From contig DASWUZ010000403.1 of the NCBI GenBank assembly GCA_036401395.1, forward strand, positions 1-18,203: 18,203 nucleotides of DNA. Reading direction: 5' to 3'. A program made the position numbers and the translations under genes. Source of the DNA: DASWUZ01 sp036401395 (GTDB lineage: Bacteria > Acidobacteriota > Terriglobia > Terriglobales > Acidobacteriaceae). Within the stretch, counting starts at the first letter, position 1. The number at the start of each line of letters is the position of its first letter. The notes below the pieces were generated by a model that worked only from the letters and a program-made list of their open reading frames with translations, was not told the origin of the DNA and made no database searches. Shown here one piece after another: positions 15,042-18,203 of the stretch.

Positions 15042-15632
15042 CTATCCCGGTGATGGGTCGAGTGACAGTTGGGCCTCGAAGCCCAGAGTCTGCCAGAATT
15101 GGACCACCAGGGTTGCGACGGCAGAGTCTGTTCCGGCGGTGGTCACGACACTCAATTCCTCGGCCGGCATATGGGCCTTGGCTTCAACCTGGAGGATTCC
15201 AGCAGGCAGCCGCAGCCCAAGGCACCGCTCCGGCCGGTAGGTACAAGAGCCCAGATCGGCAATGCTCAGCGACCATGTGGGCGTCGCAATGATCGTCCGG
15301 GGAGGCGCCATGCGGTCGATCAGGCTCAGAATTTCGAGCTTGGACTCAAGCTCGTCGGGCACGCAGTCAATGACCAGGTCGGCGTCGCGCACCGCCTCTT
15401 CTATCGAGCCCGCATACTCCACGGCGCCCCGGCCTGCATCGGTTGAAAGAGCTTGGAAGGCCCGCGCTGCTCCGCGCAGCCGCGAGGGCAAGACATCTTC
15501 GAGCACGACTGAATAGCCGGCGTTGCAGCATAGCTCTGCCAGCCTGCGCCCAAGCACTCCGGCGCCAATCACCGCAACGCGGCGGATGCCCGTGGCGGCG
15601 CCGGCGACCGCGATCACTGCTTCTTCATTCAA
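15042..15632 (-). CDS. Short 3-hydroxyacyl-CoA dehydrogenase-like protein (NAD-binding domain only)
   Basis: The protein has 196 residues. A Rossmann fold begins at residue 18 with VAVIGAGVLGRRLAELC, followed by an acidic strand-2 end (LED, 44-46), typical of NAD-binding 3-hydroxyacyl-CoA dehydrogenases (PF02737). A-D-L-V-I-D-C-V-P-D (84-93) is also standard. The protein stops where the C-terminal dehydrogenase domain (PF00725) would begin; family enzymes are about 280 residues or larger. The usual G-L-H-F-F-N-P block reads CLGLRLPAG (137-145), so the catalytic His is replaced by Arg141. It probably binds NAD but is unlikely to be a normal beta-oxidation dehydrogenase. The start is a TTG at 15632 with GGAAG 7 bases upstream; no in-frame ATG exists, and a nearby ATG at 15628 is out of frame. 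It lies 51 bases after the 60-residue small gene and is probably co-transcribed with it. Confidence 0.75.
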   Translation of the reverse strand: MNEEAVIAVAGAATGIRRVAVIGAGVLGRRLAELCCNAGYSVVLEDVLPSRLRGAARAFQALSTDAGRGAVEYAGSIEEAVRDADLVIDCVPDELESKLEILSLIDRMAPPRTIIATPTWSLSIADLGSCTYRPERCLGLRLPAGILQVEAKAHMPAEELSVVTTAGTDSAVATLVVQFWQTLGFEAQLSLDPSPG

Positions 15633-15683
15633 GGAATAACTTCCATGCTACGAATCCAGTGGCCGCCGCAATGCCGCCAGGCA

Positions 15684-15866
15684 TCACCTGGAGGCCAGCG
15701 CCGCAAGCACGGTGTCGGCATTGGGACGGCTCGCCTTTAGATATTCGCTTACCCTGGAACGCTCATCCTCGGTCAGCGTCGGTGCAAGCGCAAGCACCCT
15801 GCGCAGAGTAACGGTTACGTCATCTACATAATTCATCAATCGAATCGCTTCGCCCGAAAGTGGCAT
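15684..15866 (-). CDS. Hypothetical small protein (60 residues)
   Basis: It begins MPLSGEAIRLMNYVDDVTVT and ends N-A-D-T-V-L-A-A-L-A-S-R. I recognise no family. It looks cytoplasmic and mainly helical, with no signal peptide, membrane helix or cysteine. Support for a real gene is an optimal GAGGA ribosome binding site 5 bases before the ATG at 15864-15866, a gene-like amino-acid composition, and a position just upstream of and in line with the dehydrogenase-like gene. The open frame extends further upstream to 16127 on the minus strand, but that part overlaps the treY start and its own leader and has an unlikely composition. It may be a partner or regulator of the dehydrogenase-like protein; that is speculation. 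Confidence 0.6.
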   Translation of the reverse strand: MPLSGEAIRLMNYVDDVTVTLRRVLALAPTLTEDERSRVSEYLKASRPNADTVLAALASR

Positions 15867-15871
15867 TGTTG

Positions 15872-15876
15872 TCCTC
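15872..15876 (-). promoter_or_regulatory. Ribosome binding site of the 60-residue gene
   Basis: GAGGA on the minus strand lies 5 bases before the ATG at 15866. It supports this start over the longer open frame that extends towards 16127. Confidence 0.6.
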
Positions 15877-15899
15877 GGTCCTTGTTCCCGGTTCTTGTT
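15877..15899 (+). repeat. Short direct repeat in the treY / small-gene divergent region
   Basis: GGTCCTTGTT (15877-15886) and GGTTCTTGTT (15890-15899) differ at one position and are spaced 13 bases apart, start to start. They sit in the 154-base divergent region 15867-16020. They could be a regulator binding site or a low-complexity remnant. No strong promoter was recognised in this region. On the minus strand, TTTACG and CAAAAT with a 17-base spacer (15946-15974) is a weak candidate for the small gene. Confidence 0.3.
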
Positions 15900-16020
15900 G
15901 TGAGTTCTGATTGGGTACGTTGTGCGTTCTGCGGTAGCTCCATTTTGGATGTTCCCGCAAAATTCGTAAAGCCCGCCCGCGACGGAACGGTTTCCTTGAG
16001 GGACGCATCCAAAAGCCTTG

Positions 16021-18203
16021 ATGAGCACCCTGGCAGAAACCATCTCCGCACAACCGGAACTCCAGTCTGAACTGAAGCAATGCATCGACCGGCATCTCAG
16101 CAGCGACGCCCGCGTCCCCCTCTCCACCTACCGCGTCCAAATGCATGCCGGCTTTACGTTTCAGGATGCGATGGCCACGTTTGCCTACCTCAAGCAGCTT
16201 GGCATTGGCGACTACTACGCATCCCCCATCTTTGAGGCCCGGCCGGGCAGCCTGCATGGTTACGATGTGGCGCGCCATGACCGCTTAAATCCGGAGATCG
16301 GCGGCCAGGCCGGGTTCGATTTATTTTCGAAGGCACTGCAGGATGCCGGTATGGGCCTGCTGCTCGACATCGTCCCTAACCACATGGGTGTCGGCAATGA
16401 CTCGCGCTGGTGGCAGGACGTGCTGGAAAACGGGCGCGCGTCCGAGTTCGCCGAGTTCTTCGACATTGACTGGACGCCGCTCAAGCCCGACATGCAGGGC
16501 AAGCTGCTGCTCCCGATTCTGGGCAAGCAGTACGGGGAAGAGCTGGAGAGCGGGAACATTCAGATTGACGTTCGCGACGGCCAGCCTGTGGTCTGCTACT
16601 TCGATCACACCATGCCGCTGACGCCGAGGTCGCTTCCCATGCTGTTTCCGGGTGAGGACCTGGAAGCGATGCAAGTGCCCCGGAGTTTTCGCGGATTGCT
16701 GGGCGCACTGGCGCTGCTGCCTCCCCACGATACCGCAGACCCCGCGCAGGCGGCCCAGCGTCGCGCTCAACTCGCCATTTTGCGGCCGCGCGTGCAGGAG
16801 GCATTACGCTCAGAGCCTATGCAGCCGGCACTGAAAAAGGCCATCGACCAGATCAACGGCAAGGTGGACGGAGAAGATGCTAACCCGGAGAATGGACATC
16901 GTTACGACAAGCTGCACGAGCTGCTCGAGGCGCAGCCTTATCGCCTGGCCTACTGGCGGGTTTCGTCGGAAGAAATTAATTACCGCCGCTTCTTCGACGT
17001 GAACGATCTCGTCGGGCTCCGCATGGAAAACCCGGCGGTCTTCAAGGAGACACACTGTCTCATCCGCAAGCTGCTTGCCAGGCGGCAGGTCACGGGCCTG
17101 CGCATCGACCACTGCGACGGCATGTTCGACCCTCGGCAGTACCTGATCCGCCTGCAACTGCTGGCCATAGCGAGCCAGTGCGCGGGCGACGAGCCCATTG
17201 GCCCGACAGTGCCCAATGGCGTCGAGGTCAGCATCCGCGAAGCCCTGAGACACTACGACTGGGCTCGAAGCCAGGGACCGCTCTACACCGTCGTCGAAAA
17301 AATCCTCGAACCGCGTGAGGCGCTGCCGCCGGAGTGGCCGGTTAGAGGGACGTCGGGCTACGACTTCGTATATCAGGTCAACGAAGTCTTCATTCAAACG
17401 AAGAATGAGGACCGCTTTAACAGCCTTTATGAGAGCTTCATCGGCCGGAAGTCCGATCCCGACGACATCATCTACCGCAGCAAGCTACAGGTCATGCAGA
17501 ATTCACTGGCGAGCGAAGTTTACGTGCTGACTAACTTGCTCAGTCAGATCGCCGCAAGCAACCGGCGCTTCCGCGACTTCACCGATAACATCCTCGAAGC
17601 GGTCATCCGCGAGACGATTGCCTGCTTCCCGGTCTATCGCACCTACATCGACGACCGTGGACGCTACACTGACCGCGACCGCGCTTTCATCCGCTTCGCT
17701 ATCTCGCGGGCCAAGACCCGCAATCCCGACCTGGATACTTCTGCATTCGATTACCTTGGCGACACGCTTCTGCTCGGTGAAAACAAGGGCGTGCCGGATT
17801 CCCGCCAACTTTATTTCGCTTTGAAGTTTCAACAGTTGACTGGCCCGGTCATGGCCAAGGGCGTGGAAGATACTTCGTTCTACGTCTACAACCGCTTCAT
17901 CTCGTCCAATGAAGTCGGCGGCGCGATGAAGGCGTTTGGCATTTCCGCTGAGACCTTTCACGCCAGCAATCAGGACCGCCTCAAGCACTCGCCGGACGCG
18001 ATGATTACCACGTCAACGCATGATACCAAGCGCAGCGAGGATGTTCGCGCCCGGCTCAATGTGATCTCCGAGATGCCTTCGGAATGGTCGGCGGCGGTGC
18101 GCCGCTGGCAGCGGATGAATGCACGGTTCAAACGCACTCTTGAAGATGGACGAGTCGCCCCCGATGCGAACGAGGAATACCTGCTTTATCAAACCATCGC
18201 CGG
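16021..18203 (+). CDS. treY: Maltooligosyl trehalose synthase (GH13), 3' end outside the window
   Basis: There are 727 complete codons and the frame is still open at the window edge; full TreY proteins are usually longer. The enzyme turns the reducing end of maltooligosaccharides into a trehalose unit, which TreZ then releases. The N-terminal part has S-T-Y-R-V-Q-M-H and Y-Y-A-S-P-I-F-E-A-R-P-G-S-L-H-G-Y-D, diagnostic for TreY. GH13 region I is DIVPNHMG (116-123). Region II is GLRIDHCDG with nucleophile Asp363. Region III is VVEKIL with acid/base Glu426. Region IV is STHDTKRSED with Asp668. The segment G-P-V-M-A-K-G-V-E-D-T-S-F-Y (608-621) is another TreY hallmark. The ATG at 16021 has only a weak Shine-Dalgarno (AAAAG at 16011-16015; GAGGG is too far upstream). 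Only a TTG at 16018 precedes it in frame. treZ or another alpha-glucan gene may follow to the right. Confidence 0.95.
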   Translation, partial: MSTLAETISAQPELQSELKQCIDRHLSSDARVPLSTYRVQMHAGFTFQDAMATFAYLKQLGIGDYYASPIFEARPGSLHGYDVARHDRLNPEIGGQAGFDLFSKALQDAGMGLLLDIVPNHMGVGNDSRWWQDVLENGRASEFAEFFDIDWTPLKPDMQGKLLLPILGKQYGEELESGNIQIDVRDGQPVVCYFDHTMPLTPRSLPMLFPGEDLEAMQVPRSFRGLLGALALLPPHDTADPAQAAQRRAQLAILRPRVQEALRSEPMQPALKKAIDQINGKVDGEDANPENGHRYDKLHELLEAQPYRLAYWRVSSEEINYRRFFDVNDLVGLRMENPAVFKETHCLIRKLLARRQVTGLRIDHCDGMFDPRQYLIRLQLLAIASQCAGDEPIGPTVPNGVEVSIREALRHYDWARSQGPLYTVVEKILEPREALPPEWPVRGTSGYDFVYQVNEVFIQTKNEDRFNSLYESFIGRKSDPDDIIYRSKLQVMQNSLASEVYVLTNLLSQIAASNRRFRDFTDNILEAVIRETIACFPVYRTYIDDRGRYTDRDRAFIRFAISRAKTRNPDLDTSAFDYLGDTLLLGENKGVPDSRQLYFALKFQQLTGPVMAKGVEDTSFYVYNRFISSNEVGGAMKAFGISAETFHASNQDRLKHSPDAMITTSTHDTKRSEDVRARLNVISEMPSEWSAAVRRWQRMNARFKRTLEDGRVAPDANEEYLLYQTIA

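Noticed and set aside
15867..16127. N-terminal extension of the 60-residue protein
   Set aside because: The extended frame overlaps the treY start on the other strand and has an implausible composition (Cys, Arg and Ser rich). The internal ATG has an ideal ribosome binding site.
16810..17397. A 195-codon open frame on the minus strand inside treY
   Set aside because: TreY motifs (regions II and III of GH13) are encoded on the plus strand across this segment; the antisense frame has no ribosome binding site or recognisable domain.
1..18203. CRISPR arrays, tRNA or rRNA genes, insertion sequences
   Set aside because: No regularly spaced repeats, tRNA-like cloverleaf, conserved rRNA segment or transposase motif was seen on either strand by eye.

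Overview
The window is a GC-rich bacterial chromosome segment. Its gene content and protein style point to Acidobacteriota, most likely class Terriglobia. This is an inference from the SurA/PpiD-like protein with its N-terminal anchor, the MalQ/TreY pair, the single-length MacB-type permeases and the DUF4350/DUF4129 module; there is no rRNA or other marker to confirm it. No tRNA, rRNA, CRISPR array, insertion sequence or prophage gene was recognised.

Region 1 (1-7647, minus strand) is one long, tightly packed operon, read from right to left. Its order is a TIGR04290-like SAM methyltransferase, a GT9-like glycosyltransferase, three tandem paralogous multipass membrane proteins resembling the glycerophosphodiester phosphodiesterase membrane domain, a DUF4129 protein, a DUF4350 protein, and the start of what is probably a MoxR-type AAA+ ATPase cut by the window edge. 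Six consecutive junctions are 4-base ATGA overlaps and the seventh has a single-base gap, so the genes are very probably translationally coupled. The right-hand end of this operon joins glycan-type enzymes to the membrane/ATPase module, which is the most unusual arrangement in the window.

Region 2 (7648-7976) is a divergent promoter region. A good -10 box drives rightward transcription and a plausible -35/-10 pair drives the leftward operon. Region 3 (7977-11614, plus strand) holds a membrane-anchored parvulin peptidyl-prolyl isomerase and malQ (4-alpha-glucanotransferase), separated by a strong inverted repeat.

Region 4 (11611-15866, minus strand) holds a PIN toxin with an AbrB/MazE-like antitoxin, two MacB/FtsX-type ABC permeases with no ATPase gene nearby, a short 3-hydroxyacyl-CoA dehydrogenase-like protein that lacks the C-terminal domain and the expected catalytic histidine, and a 60-residue unknown protein. 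The toxin and malQ stop codons overlap tail to tail.

Region 5 (16021 to the end, plus strand) is treY (maltooligosyl trehalose synthase), open at its 3' end. MalQ and TreY both act on alpha-glucans (glycogen/maltodextrin to trehalose). They lie in the same direction but are separated by the oppositely oriented block of region 4, which may have been inserted into an older alpha-glucan cluster.
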